Position numbers and translations under genes: made by a program
The notes under the pieces: model-generated
Told to the model about the DNA's origin: nothing
Database searches by the model: none
What the model saw: the letters and a program-made list of their open reading frames with translations, nothing else
In this document: piece by piece, positions 24,896-32,867 of the stretch
How the letters are laid out: each line of letters starts with the position of its first letter
Numbering within the stretch: position 1 is the stretch's first letter
From: JBGAHD01 sp044226395
GTDB lineage: Bacteria > Pseudomonadota > Gammaproteobacteria > Xanthomonadales > Ahniellaceae
NCBI GenBank assembly: GCA_044226395.1
Contig: JBGAHD010000003.1
Coordinates: 930,001 to 994,000 of the forward strand
Direction: 5' to 3'
DNA length: 64,000 nucleotides

Positions 24896-25840
24896 ATGAT
24901 GATCCATCACTTCGACCATGTTCTGCGCCAACGCCTGATCGATCGCATCGACGAGATCGTCGACGACTCGCAAGTGCGCTTTCAGCCGCCCGACAACGAC
25001 TGGCGCACCTATGTGAGCACGCTCACCGTGCTCGGTCAGCCGGCCAACGCGCTCAATGTGTATCTGGTCGATTTGCGCGACAACCGCAAGCTGCGCTCGA
25101 ACGAACGCGTGCGCGTGCCGGTGCCGGGCGCCGATGGCATCGTGCGCGAGATTCCTGCGCCGCGGCGCGTGGATTGCCATTACCTGATTTCGGCGTGGAG
25201 CCCGGCGACCGTCACGCCTGCGGTCGAGCCCACGCTCGACGAGCACGCGTTGCTGGCCAAAGTCGTGGCCGCGCTCAACGAGGCCGATCCGCTGGTGCCG
25301 CGACAAGTGTTCGCGCCCGCGCCGTTGCCGCCGGGATTTCCCGCCGCGCTCGCCGATGAGGAACTGCCGCTGACGCTGTTGCCGGTCGAAGGCTACGGCA
25401 AGCTCGCCGAGTTCTGGGGCGCGATGGGCGAGAACAATCGCTTTCGTCCCGCCGTGTATGTGATCGCGACCTTGCCCGTGCTGTACGAGCCGCAGCCCAT
25501 GGGTGGCATGGTCACGACGCTGCTCGCGCGACATGGCGTGCGCGCGGGCACCGGCACGCCAGAGACCTGGGTGCAGATCGGAGGTCAGGTGCTCGACAGC
25601 ACGCATCCGTTGCCCAGTGGCGAACCCAGTCCCGTGGTCGGCGCCTGGGTCGCGATCGAAACCCCACCACCCGCCAGCACGCGGCTGCAGATCACGCGCA
25701 GCGATGCCCAGGGACGATTCCTCTTCGCGCCGCTGCGCGAAGCCGATTACCGCGTGCGCGCGTCCGCGGTGTCGCTGGGCGAGATCGCGCGCGACATCCA
25801 CGTGCCGTCGCCCAGCGGCGAATACGACCTGCGTTTCTAA
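24896..25840 (+). CDS. DUF4255 eCIS cap/tail terminator protein (Afp16-like)
   Basis: The 314-residue protein begins MMIHHFDHVLRQRLIDRIDE. Its first ~190 residues match the DUF4255 family (Pvc16/Afp16), which caps the sheath-tube and stops polymerisation. Characteristic parts are VNVYLVDLRDNRKLRSNER-like and VDCHYLISAWSPA, the latter matching the hYLlsaw core of the family. From about residue 235 there is an added carboxypeptidase-regulatory-like beta-sandwich (ITRSDAQGRFLFAPLREADY). The ATG at 24896 has GGAG 5 nt upstream; the ATG at 24899 is equally possible. It follows the effector genes after a 76-bp gap and precedes the sheath. Confidence 0.88.
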   Translation: MMIHHFDHVLRQRLIDRIDEIVDDSQVRFQPPDNDWRTYVSTLTVLGQPANALNVYLVDLRDNRKLRSNERVRVPVPGADGIVREIPAPRRVDCHYLISAWSPATVTPAVEPTLDEHALLAKVVAALNEADPLVPRQVFAPAPLPPGFPAALADEELPLTLLPVEGYGKLAEFWGAMGENNRFRPAVYVIATLPVLYEPQPMGGMVTTLLARHGVRAGTGTPETWVQIGGQVLDSTHPLPSGEPSPVVGAWVAIETPPPASTRLQITRSDAQGRFLFAPLREADYRVRASAVSLGEIARDIHVPSPSGEYDLRF

Positions 25841-25882
25841 CCGACGCGGCGCGCAGCGCCGCCAGTAGCGAGGAGAGCCCGA

Positions 25883-27856
25883 ATGGCCGTGCAAGTGTCT
25901 TACCCCGGCGTCTACATCGATGAATTCGCCCCCGGCGCGCCGATCCAGGGCGTGAGCACCAATATCGCTTGCCTGATCGGCATCAGCGCGCGCGGCGATC
26001 TGGACACGCCCACGCGCGTGACCAGCTGGGATCAGTTCAAGCGCACCTTCGGCGACGAGCCGCGCGCGGGCTTCTACCTGTGGTACGCGGCGCGCGGGTT
26101 CTTTGAAAACGGCGGCAACGTCGCCTACATCGTGCGCGCGAGTAACGGCGCCTACGATCGCGTGGCCTTCGATGATCGCGGCGCGGCCATGGTGCCCGCG
26201 CAACCGCCGCAGCGCGTGTTCACCGCGCGCGCGCGTCAGCCGGGCGTGAGTGGCATCACCATCGACGTGGTCGCGCGTCACTTGATGCCGTCGGCTTCGA
26301 ACGCGCTCTATCAACCCACGGGCGCGTTGGCCGCGATCGCCGGTCGCGCGGTGACGCTGGCGGCCAATCAGGCTTGGCAATTCCGGCCGGGCGACGAGAT
26401 CACCATCGCCGCCGCCGGCGAGCGTCGACAAGTCGTGCGCGTCAACGGCAACACGCTGCAAGTGGCGACGCCATTCAACAATGCTTATGCCGCGGCCGAT
26501 GTCGTGCGCCTGGCCAACCTCAACACCGATGCGCGCACCTTGCGCGTGGTGTCGGGCGCGGGCGTGGCGCTTCCCAATGGCGTGCTGGTGCCGGGCACCA
26601 TGCTCACGATTACCCAGGCCGCGACCGTGGTCGCTGGCGTCGTCGACGCCGTGCAACCCGAGTTCATGTACGACGCCGCCAATGCCTCGCACGTGAGCTA
26701 TCGCGTCACCTTCCGCGCGCCCTTGGGCGCGGCGCTGGCGATGACGGCGGCGGCGACCGTGCAATCGGAGGAGTTCCGCATCGTCGTGCATCAGGGCGGC
26801 GCGACGATCTATGACGACCTCGCGATCGACTCGGCGCATCCCAACTATTACGTGCGCGTGATCAACGACGATCCCAGCGCCCTGATCACGATCGAACGCG
26901 CCGATCCGCCGCCGACGCATCCGGCGCCGTTCAACATTCCGGTGGCCGTTGCGGGCGCGGTCATGGCCGGTGGCGTGGCCGAGAACCTCGCCACGCTCAA
27001 CGACAACGATTTCATCCAGGCGCTGGAAACCACGCGCGCCATCGATGAGATCAGCCTCGTCGCCATTCCCGATCGACGCACCGCGGTGATCCAGGCGGCC
27101 CTGATCGCGCATTGCGAGCAGACGATGGATCGCTTCGCGGTGCTGGATTCGCAATACAACTTCGCCAACGAATTGCATACGGACGTGGAGAATCAGCGGG
27201 CGGCTTCGACGTCGACCCGCGGCTACGCCGCGTTGTATTACCCGTGGCTCCGCGTCGCGCCGATCGGCTCGGGCGATCCGGTGTTGAGTCCGCCGTCGGG
27301 CCATGTCTGCGGCATCATCGCGCGCAGCGATGCGTTCAAGGGCGTGCACAAGGCGCCGGCGAACGAGATCGTCAACGGCGCGCTCGGCGTCGAGCGGCGC
27401 TTGAACAAGATCGATCATGGGCTTTTGAATCTCGCCGGCATCAATGTCGTCGAGCAATCCGGCGTCGGCCGGCCCGTGCTGATGGGCGCGCGCACCACGG
27501 CCAGTGATCTCAACTGGCTGCATGTCAGCACGCGACGGTTGTTCCTCTACCTCGAGGAGTCGATCCAGGAAGGCATCGGCTGGGCCGTGTTCGAGCCCAA
27601 CAATCTGCAGCTGTGGCAGAAGCTCAGGCGTTCGATTGGCGACTTTCTCACCACCGAGTGGCGCAACGGTGCTTTGTTCGGAAAGACCGCCGAAGAGGCC
27701 TTCTACGTGCGCATCGACGAGAGCCTCAATCCCTTCTCCGAACAACAACTGGGTCGACTGCACATCGAGATCGGCGTGCGTCCGACTTATCCCGCCGAAT
27801 TCATCGTGGTCCGCATCGGCATCTGGGCCGGCGGCGCCGCCATCACCGAAGGTTGA
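25883..27856 (+). CDS. eCIS contractile sheath protein
   Basis: The 657-residue protein begins MAVQVSYPGVYIDEFAPG, the common N-terminal signature of phage/eCIS sheaths (SYPGVYIeE). It ends with the conserved C-terminal sheath domain: ESIQEGIGWAVFEPNNLQLW, then AEEAFYVRIDESLN and EFIVVRIGIW. The middle (about 110-370) is a surface insertion domain with a hedgehog-like fold feature FRPGDEITIAAAGERRQVV. The sheath contracts to drive the inner tube into a target. Only one sheath gene is present; Afp and PVC have three. AGGAGAG precedes the start, and the tube gene follows after 11 bp. Confidence 0.95.
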   Translation: MAVQVSYPGVYIDEFAPGAPIQGVSTNIACLIGISARGDLDTPTRVTSWDQFKRTFGDEPRAGFYLWYAARGFFENGGNVAYIVRASNGAYDRVAFDDRGAAMVPAQPPQRVFTARARQPGVSGITIDVVARHLMPSASNALYQPTGALAAIAGRAVTLAANQAWQFRPGDEITIAAAGERRQVVRVNGNTLQVATPFNNAYAAADVVRLANLNTDARTLRVVSGAGVALPNGVLVPGTMLTITQAATVVAGVVDAVQPEFMYDAANASHVSYRVTFRAPLGAALAMTAAATVQSEEFRIVVHQGGATIYDDLAIDSAHPNYYVRVINDDPSALITIERADPPPTHPAPFNIPVAVAGAVMAGGVAENLATLNDNDFIQALETTRAIDEISLVAIPDRRTAVIQAALIAHCEQTMDRFAVLDSQYNFANELHTDVENQRAASTSTRGYAALYYPWLRVAPIGSGDPVLSPPSGHVCGIIARSDAFKGVHKAPANEIVNGALGVERRLNKIDHGLLNLAGINVVEQSGVGRPVLMGARTTASDLNWLHVSTRRLFLYLEESIQEGIGWAVFEPNNLQLWQKLRRSIGDFLTTEWRNGALFGKTAEEAFYVRIDESLNPFSEQQLGRLHIEIGVRPTYPAEFIVVRIGIWAGGAAITEG

Positions 27857-27867
27857 GGAGAACGATC

Positions 27868-28302
27868 ATGGCTGACCGCAAAGATCCCTATGCCAGTTTC
27901 AACTTTCTCGTCGAGATCGACGGCATCGCGCGCGCGGCGTTTCATGAGGCCAGCGGCTTCGATTCCTCGATCGACGTGGTCGAGCACCGCGAAGGCGGCG
28001 AGAACATCACCATGCGCAAGCTCCCGGGCATGGTGAAGTTTTCCAACATCGTCTTGAAGTGGGGCATCACCGACGATCTGGATCTGTACAACTGGCATCG
28101 CCAGTGGGCCAAGGGCGACCCCGCGGCCAAGCGCAAGAGCGGCTCGGTGGTGCTGCTCGATCGCCAGGGTCAGGAGAAGCGCCGCTGGAACTTCGTCAAC
28201 GCCTGGCCGGCCAAGTGGACGGGCCCGACGTTTAACGCCGAGACCAATGACGTCGCCATCGAGTCGCTGGAGCTCGCGCACGAAGGCCTCGAGGCCGCGT
28301 GA
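27868..28302 (+). CDS. eCIS inner tube protein
   Basis: The 144-residue protein is of the T4 gp19-type tail tube family and forms the inner tube within the sheath. Typical features are the start DPYASFNFLVEIDGIARAAF, the SGFDSSIDVVEHREGG segment, and NAWPAKWTGPTFNAETND near the end. The start at 27868 is preceded by GAGGAGAACG. It is the only tube gene in the operon, so one protein would build the whole tube. It lies 11 bp after the sheath and 10 bp before the tail-assembly-like gene. Confidence 0.93.
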   Translation: MADRKDPYASFNFLVEIDGIARAAFHEASGFDSSIDVVEHREGGENITMRKLPGMVKFSNIVLKWGITDDLDLYNWHRQWAKGDPAAKRKSGSVVLLDRQGQEKRRWNFVNAWPAKWTGPTFNAETNDVAIESLELAHEGLEAA

Positions 28303-28312
28303 GGGCACGATC

Positions 28313-28687
28313 ATGAACCCCAGTCTGTTCCAAACCGAATTCGAATTCGTGCTGCCCTGTGGTTATCTCGACGAAGACGGCAGTCTCCATCGCGAAGGCA
28401 CGATGCGCCGCGCCACCGCGGCCGACGAGATTCTGCCGCTGCGCGATCCGCGCGTGGTCAAGAACCCCGCCTACCTGGTGGTGATCCTGCTCTCGCGCGT
28501 GCTCACGCGCCTGGGCGGCGTGGCGCAGATCAATCCGCGCGTGATCGAAAACCTGTACGCGACGGATCTGGCGTTTCTGCAAAACCTTTACAACACGGTC
28601 AATCGTTTGGACGAGGCGCCGGCGCAGATCTGTCCGCAGTGCCAGCACGCGTTCACGCCGGAGGCCGTCGCCGCGGGGGGATCCTGA
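28313..28687 (+). CDS. small eCIS tail-assembly-type protein (zero-frame product)
   Basis: The 124-residue protein follows the tube gene, the place of the 'phage tail assembly' family in many eCIS loci. It has a hydrophobic/helical centre (AYLVVILLSRVLTRLGG) and a C-terminal CPQCQHAF that may bind zinc (C107, C110, H112), although only two cysteines are present. Its last codons are GGG GGA TCC TGA and sit in a slippery G run. A second frame encoding a DUF6760-type domain continues in -1, so a longer fusion of about 177 residues may also be made (see 28675-28720). That would mirror the G/GT tail-chaperone pair of lambda-type phages. Confidence 0.8.
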   Translation: MNPSLFQTEFEFVLPCGYLDEDGSLHREGTMRRATAADEILPLRDPRVVKNPAYLVVILLSRVLTRLGGVAQINPRVIENLYATDLAFLQNLYNTVNRLDEAPAQICPQCQHAFTPEAVAAGGS

Positions 28688-28845
28688 GCTACCCCCCGGA
28701 CGAGCTCCACCGGGAGGTAGCGTTCGTGGCTTACCACTTCCACTGGGCTCATGAACAAGTGATGGCGATGGAACACCGCGATCGCCGTCGCTGGGTCACC
28801 GAGATTTCCAGCATCAACCGCGCCATCAACGAGAACGCCGCATGA
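28639..28845 (+). CDS. DUF6760-type domain in the -1 frame (no good start of its own)
   Basis: The conserved part is SYPPDELHREVAFVAYHFHW followed by AHEQVMAMEHRDRRRWV and EISSINRAIN, the style of the small DUF6760 proteins found between tube and LysM genes of eCIS loci. As a separate gene it would need the GTG at 28639, which has no ribosome site, overlaps the previous gene by 49 nt and adds an arginine-rich leader. In-frame GTG and ATG codons further on (28726, 28762) would cut away conserved residues. The likelier route is -1 frameshifting from the gene before. Its stop overlaps the next start (ATGA at 28842). Confidence 0.7.
   Translation: MPARVHAGGRRRGGILSYPPDELHREVAFVAYHFHWAHEQVMAMEHRDRRRWVTEISSINRAINENAA
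28675..28720 (+). promoter_or_regulatory. candidate programmed -1 ribosomal frameshift signal
   Basis: G-GGG-GGA (28675-28681) is an X-XXY-YYZ slippery heptamer aligned with the zero frame (codons GGG, GGA). A 7-nt spacer that contains the zero-frame TGA follows. Then comes a stem-loop: CTACC-C-CCCGG (28689-28699) pairs with CCGGG-A-GGTAG (28710-28720), ten base pairs with one mismatch and a 10-nt loop. The -1 frame continues into the DUF6760-type domain. Confidence 0.6.
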
Positions 28846-29591
28846 TCGACGTGAGACTCCAAGCTCCAGGCAAGCCAGGCACGCGACCGGTGACGTCGCT
28901 GGCCTTGGCGCATGCCGAGCGCGTGGCGCCCTTGCGCTCGCCGACGCAGGCCTTCGCCGAGGGCGTGCGATCGCGTTGGAGTCCGGGCACGGCGCTCGCG
29001 CGGCCCGTGGATGCCGCGTTCGCGCGGCAAGCCTTGCCATTGACGACCGCGCAGGCGCATCACTGGCATCTGGACATTTCGCCGCGGCTGAATCTGCGCG
29101 TCGCCAGTCTGGAGCGCAGCGTGGCGCGCGTGGTCGAGCGCACGCGCGAGGTGCCGACGGAACGCATCGCGCAGATGCCGCCGGTGACGCCGGTCACGGT
29201 CCAGCGGCTGCTCGAGCGCGAGCAGCGCTGGCATTCGCTCGATCGCGAAGTCGCGCGCGAGGTCGTGGCGCGTGAAGGCCGCGCCGGTGACGACGCGCGG
29301 GAAAGCTTGTCAGCCGCCGCATCGATGGCGCACGCGTTCTCGCCCCTGGCCGTAACCCGCGTGTTCCGCCGGGGCGCGGCGTCGACCACCGACATCGCGC
29401 GCGAAACCGCGCGAACCGCGAACGACGCCACGACCGCCTCGCGCGAACCGCGTGCCACGTCCACCGCCGATCGCGAGTCGCCGAACGCCCGCCCGCCGAG
29501 TCCCTTCGACGTCGACCAACTCGCCGATCGCGTCGTGCGCGTGATCGACCGGCGCTTGACCGCGCAGCGCGAACGTTTCGGGAAGATCTGA
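28842..29591 (+). CDS. eCIS-associated protein of unknown function, 249 aa
   Basis: I do not recognise a family over the full length. The protein is rich in Arg and Ala, has no signal peptide or membrane segment, and its middle is probably disordered (ARTANDATTASREPRATS). Two features stand out. A helical segment at about 85-150 (SLERSVARVVERTREV) may be a coiled coil. The C-terminal motif FDVDQLADRVVRVIDRRLTA, followed by QRERFGKI, recurs at the end of proteins in other eCIS loci (VDxLtdxVxxxIDRRixAxRER). It starts in an ATGA overlap and ends 1 bp before the LysM gene. A role as assembly factor or short tape-measure-like protein is possible but unproven. Confidence 0.7.
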   Translation: MIDVRLQAPGKPGTRPVTSLALAHAERVAPLRSPTQAFAEGVRSRWSPGTALARPVDAAFARQALPLTTAQAHHWHLDISPRLNLRVASLERSVARVVERTREVPTERIAQMPPVTPVTVQRLLEREQRWHSLDREVAREVVAREGRAGDDARESLSAAASMAHAFSPLAVTRVFRRGAASTTDIARETARTANDATTASREPRATSTADRESPNARPPSPFDVDQLADRVVRVIDRRLTAQRERFGKI

Positions 29592-29592
29592 C

Positions 29593-30294
29593 ATGGCCCT
29601 GGAAAAAGCGCTCATCACCAATACCGTCTCGGGCGAGAGCATTCCGGTGCTCTACAACCCCGAGGAGTACACGCTCAATCGCGATATCAACTTCGCGCAG
29701 GCGGCCATTCCCGGCCTGTCGGCGCCGATCCTGCAGTTCGTCAACGGCAATCTGCAGACGCTGGACATGGAGCTGTTCCTCGACACCTACGAGGAACACA
29801 AGGCCGGCAACAAGGTGCTCAATCAAAAGTTCCAGGACGTGCGCGAACTCACGCGCCGCGTCACGGACCTGATGAACATCATGCCCGAGACGCACGCGCC
29901 GCCGGTGCTGTTGTTCACGTGGGCGTCGTTGAGCTTCACCTGCGTGCTGTCGAAAGTCTCGCAGAAGTTCGTGATGTTCCTGCCCGAAGGCACGCCGGTG
30001 CGCGCGCGCCTGACGGTGAGTTTCAGCGAATACCGCAACATCGATCTCGAGGCGAAAGAGGTCAAGCGCGAGACCGCCGACTACACCAAGCGCTACATCG
30101 TCGGCGAAGGCGAAACGCTGTCGGCGATCGCCGGTCGCTTGTACGGCGACGCGCGCCTGTGGCGGCCGCTGGCCCTGGCCAATCGCATCGAGAATCCGCG
30201 CGTGCTGCCCGTGGGCCTGGCCTTGCGCGTGCCGCAATTGCCGTATCGCGATCCGGATTCCGGCCGCCTGCACGCGCAGGAGCAGCGCCGATGA
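29593..30294 (+). CDS. LysM-domain baseplate/tube-initiation protein (Afp7-like)
   Basis: The 233-residue protein has a compact beta-rich part (about 1-155, starting MALEKALITNTVSGESIPVL and YNPEEYTLNRDINF) and a C-terminal LysM domain at about 164-215 (RYIVGEGETLSAIAGRLYGD, then WRPLALANRI). In eCIS and phage baseplates, proteins of this kind (Afp7/Pvc7, T4 gp53-like) join hub and tube. The LysM module here is structural and need not bind peptidoglycan. It overlaps the hub gene by 4 nt (ATGA), consistent with equimolar assembly. Confidence 0.9.
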   Translation: MALEKALITNTVSGESIPVLYNPEEYTLNRDINFAQAAIPGLSAPILQFVNGNLQTLDMELFLDTYEEHKAGNKVLNQKFQDVRELTRRVTDLMNIMPETHAPPVLLFTWASLSFTCVLSKVSQKFVMFLPEGTPVRARLTVSFSEYRNIDLEAKEVKRETADYTKRYIVGEGETLSAIAGRLYGDARLWRPLALANRIENPRVLPVGLALRVPQLPYRDPDSGRLHAQEQRR

Positions 30295-31490
30295 GCCAGC
30301 GCTACGTGCCCGAATATCGGCTGTGGATCGACGGCTCGGTGGTGCCGAGTGATCTGCGCGCCTCGATCATGAGTGTCCAGCACACCAGTGGTCTCGAAGG
30401 CGCCGATCGCGTCGAAATCGCCTTGGCCAACGAAGGCCTGCGCTGGCTCGATCACGAGCTGCTGCGCATCGATCGCGAACTCAAGCTCGAGATCGGTTAC
30501 GCGGACGAGGGCCTGACCCAAGTCTTCGTGGGCGAAGTGGTGGCGATCGAGGCGAACTTTCCCGGCGGCTCGATGCCGACCGCGACGATCGTGGCGCAGG
30601 ATCGTCGTCATCGAATGTCCCAGGGCACCAAGGTGCGTTGGTTCGCGATTCCGATTCCTTCGGTCGGCAATTTCGGCGTGCCCGATCCGGTGACCGCGAT
30701 GGCGGTGAGTCTCGAGAACGGCATGATCCCGGTGATCGATCCTGTGGGCGCGGCCATCGCCGTGCTGCTTGGTGGCGTCGATGCGGTGGTCTCGATCGCC
30801 GATCCGGGCAGCGCGCAGAAGTTCATCCGCAAGCAAGCCAACGAGAGCGACTACGACTTTCTGTCGAAGATCGCGCACGAAAATGGTTGGGAGATGCAAG
30901 TCGAGCATGGCGGCGACATGGGCGGGCGCATGCTGCGCTTCTCCTCGCCGCTGGATCATCTCGAACCCGATGTGAGCCTGCGTTATGGCGGGTCGCTGCT
31001 CGATTTTTCGCCGCGCATCAGCATGGTCGGGCAAGTGTTCTCGATCAGCGGCTATGTCTGGGTGCCGCAGATCAAGCTCGTGTTCGTGGTGACCCTGGGT
31101 TGGGATTGGGATCGCATGCAGCTGACGCTGTCGGTGTATCCGGGCGTGATTCCGATCGGCCAGAGCGCGTCCAATCATCTGATCCAGGAGCCGCTGTCGG
31201 CGCTGTCGGCACCGCGCAAGATCTTGTCGGAAATCATTCCGCGTTTGAACAAGCGCTTGACGTCTACTGGCACGTGCCTGGGCGATCCGCAAATCCAGGC
31301 CGGCCGCGTCGTGCGCGTGCAGGGCGTGGGCGAGCAATTCGGCGGGCTCTATCGCGTGACGCAAGCCACGCACAGTCTCGATCAATCGGGTTTCCGCACG
31401 CAGTTCGAGGCGCGCAAGGAAATCTGGTTCGGTTCCATTCCTTCGTCGGAACAGGGCGCGGTGCGCGTCAATGTTCCTTTTGCCGCGTGA
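30291..31490 (+). CDS. baseplate hub protein (gpD/gp27-like)
   Basis: The 399-residue protein is the phage late-control gpD/T4 gp27-type hub that makes the trimeric base on which the spike sits. Family features include the start VPEYRLWIDGSVVPSDLR, the segment LKLEIGYADEGLTQVFVGEV with the tail-tube-like fold, then SDYDFLSKIAHENGWEMQVE typical of VgrG/gpD N-domains, and GGLYRVTQATHSLDQSGFRT at the end. Residues about 125-185 are hydrophobic and Gly/Ala-rich, an insertion not usual for gpD. In VgrG this hub is fused to the spike; here the spike is a separate gene 8 bp downstream. Confidence 0.9.
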   Translation: MSQRYVPEYRLWIDGSVVPSDLRASIMSVQHTSGLEGADRVEIALANEGLRWLDHELLRIDRELKLEIGYADEGLTQVFVGEVVAIEANFPGGSMPTATIVAQDRRHRMSQGTKVRWFAIPIPSVGNFGVPDPVTAMAVSLENGMIPVIDPVGAAIAVLLGGVDAVVSIADPGSAQKFIRKQANESDYDFLSKIAHENGWEMQVEHGGDMGGRMLRFSSPLDHLEPDVSLRYGGSLLDFSPRISMVGQVFSISGYVWVPQIKLVFVVTLGWDWDRMQLTLSVYPGVIPIGQSASNHLIQEPLSALSAPRKILSEIIPRLNKRLTSTGTCLGDPQIQAGRVVRVQGVGEQFGGLYRVTQATHSLDQSGFRTQFEARKEIWFGSIPSSEQGAVRVNVPFAA

Positions 31491-31498
31491 GGTGAGTC

Positions 31499-32158
31499 AT
31501 GGGCATGAGCTTTGAACTCGGCGATCTGGGCCTGGGCGCTCCCGAACCGGATGATCGGCGCATCAATGGCGTGTGTCCGGCCTTGGTGATCAGCAACACG
31601 GATCTCCTGACCGAAGGTCGCATCCAGATCCAGGTGCCGTGGTTGCCAGGCTTCTATCTGTGGGCGCGCGTGTCGGTGCCGATGGCCGGCATGATGCGCG
31701 GCACCTTCTTCATTCCGCAGGTCGGCGATGAAGTGCTGGTCGCGTTCGCGCAAGGCGATGTGCGCGAGGCCTATGTGCTGGGCAGTTTGTGGAGCACCAC
31801 CGATCGCCCGCCCGCGACCACGCCGATCGATCCCACGGTCAAGCGCGTCATCCGCACGCCGCTGGGCAATGAGCTGGCCTTCGACGAGAAGGATCAGTCG
31901 ATCACGCTGCGCAATATTCTCCAGCACGAGGTCAAGATCGGCCCCGAGGGCATCGAGCTCAAGACCGTTGGCGGTCTGGCCTCGATCAAGCTCGGCATCG
32001 ATGGTTCGGTCGATATCTTCGCGACCAAGTCGTTGTCGCTGACCGGCATGCAGGTGTCGGTGGTGGCGGGCACGGACGCGCAAGTCACGGGTTCGTCGTT
32101 GTCACTGATCGGCACCGGCGATTGCACCATCGTCGGCGGCAAGGTCTCGATCAACTGA
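31499..32158 (+). CDS. baseplate spike protein (gpV/gp5-like)
   Basis: The 219-residue protein has an OB-fold gp5/VgrG-type base domain (about 20-105; VPWLPGFYLWARVSVPMAGM, then GTFFIPQVGDEVLVAFAQGD). A C-terminal beta-helix of repeated short strands (IKLGIDGSVDIFATKSLSLT) would form a trimeric needle. With the hub and PAAR proteins it makes the puncturing tip. There is no lysozyme domain, unlike T4 gp5. GAGGTGA precedes the start at 31499; MSF at 31505 is a less likely alternative. Confidence 0.92.
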   Translation: MGMSFELGDLGLGAPEPDDRRINGVCPALVISNTDLLTEGRIQIQVPWLPGFYLWARVSVPMAGMMRGTFFIPQVGDEVLVAFAQGDVREAYVLGSLWSTTDRPPATTPIDPTVKRVIRTPLGNELAFDEKDQSITLRNILQHEVKIGPEGIELKTVGGLASIKLGIDGSVDIFATKSLSLTGMQVSVVAGTDAQVTGSSLSLIGTGDCTIVGGKVSIN

Positions 32159-32166
32159 GGCCCGCC

Positions 32167-32448
32167 ATGTCCTTCGCCGCCCGCATTGGTGACCCGACCA
32201 CGCATCCCGGCGCGCTCGCCGGCGTGGGCGCCGCGAACGTGCTGATCGAAGGCAAGCCCGCCGCGCGCGTGGGCGATCAACACGTGTGCGCGTTTCCGCC
32301 CCCCGCCGGGCCGCATCCGGCCAATGCCGTGGCCAAGGGCAGCTTGACCGTGACCATCAATGGTCAGCCCGCCGCGCGCGTGGGTGATGCCTGCGCGTGC
32401 GGCGCGCAGATCGTGATGGGCGCGTTGACCGTGAGGATCGGAGGTTGA
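32167..32448 (+). CDS. PAAR-like tip protein
   Basis: The 93-residue protein is of the PAAR type, the sharp cone on the end of spike proteins. It has two PAARVGD motifs (GKPAARVGDQHVCAFPPP and GQPAARVGDACACGA) separated by a repeat unit, and starts ARIGDPTTHPGAL. Candidate zinc ligands are the histidine in TTHPG and DQH and the cysteines in HVCAF and CACG. There is no extension domain, so it is a tip only and does not itself carry a toxin. It lies 8 bp after the spike gene and 2 bp before gp25. Confidence 0.93.
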   Translation: MSFAARIGDPTTHPGALAGVGAANVLIEGKPAARVGDQHVCAFPPPAGPHPANAVAKGSLTVTINGQPAARVGDACACGAQIVMGALTVRIGG

Positions 32449-32450
32449 GC

Positions 32451-32867
32451 ATGGATACCCCGCTGCCGAAAGCCTTCCTGGGACGTGGTCTCGCATTTCC
32501 GGTCGCGCTCGAAGGCGCGGCCATGAGTCTGGCCGAATACGAAGAGGACGTGCGTCAGGCGATCCTGATCATCCTGCGCGGCAATCATCACGAGCGCGTG
32601 ATGCGCCCGGATTTCGGCGCGAATCTGCGCGCCCTGGTGTTCGCGCCGCTCAATACGACGACCTTGTCGCTGGCGCGGCATCAGGTCGAGCAGGCTTTGA
32701 TTCTGTGGGAACCGCGCATCGACAGCATCACGGTCAAGGCCACGGCCGCGCCGATGCAGTCGCGCATGGACATCGAGGTGACTTATCGCCTGCGTCGCAC
32801 CAACACCTTCTATAACCTCGTCTATCCCTTCTACGTGAACGAAGGGCGCGAGGAGCCGCGGCGATGA
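32451..32867 (+). CDS. baseplate wedge protein gp25/GPW family
   Basis: The 138-residue protein matches gp25/GPW, the wedge component that starts sheath assembly. It includes SLAEYEEDVRQAILIILRGN, then HERVMRPDFGANLRALVFAP with the conserved ER.m.P.fG..l..l.f signature, and RHQVEQALILWEPRI. The start at 32451 comes 2 bp after the PAAR stop and its end overlaps the next gene by ATGA. It is one of the most conserved parts of contractile systems and anchors the identification of this operon. Confidence 0.94.
   Translation: MDTPLPKAFLGRGLAFPVALEGAAMSLAEYEEDVRQAILIILRGNHHERVMRPDFGANLRALVFAPLNTTTLSLARHQVEQALILWEPRIDSITVKATAAPMQSRMDIEVTYRLRRTNTFYNLVYPFYVNEGREEPRR

Noticed and set aside
24816..24899. 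27-aa frame between the second DUF4157 gene and DUF4255, with ATGA overlaps at both ends
   Set aside because: The start follows GGGGGA and both junctions fit the operon style, but the peptide is Arg/Ala-rich with no recognisable feature. It may only be a coupling leader, so it is not listed as a gene.
24728..27763. 1011-aa open frame on the minus strand, opposite the DUF4255 and sheath genes
   Set aside because: High GC removes stops from antisense frames. The product is His/Arg-rich with no domain, and the plus strand encodes clear eCIS proteins.
28639..28845. Independent DUF6760 gene starting at GTG 28639
   Set aside because: There is no ribosome site, the frame overlaps the upstream gene by 49 nt and its leader is non-conserved in style. 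The frameshift model explains the arrangement better.
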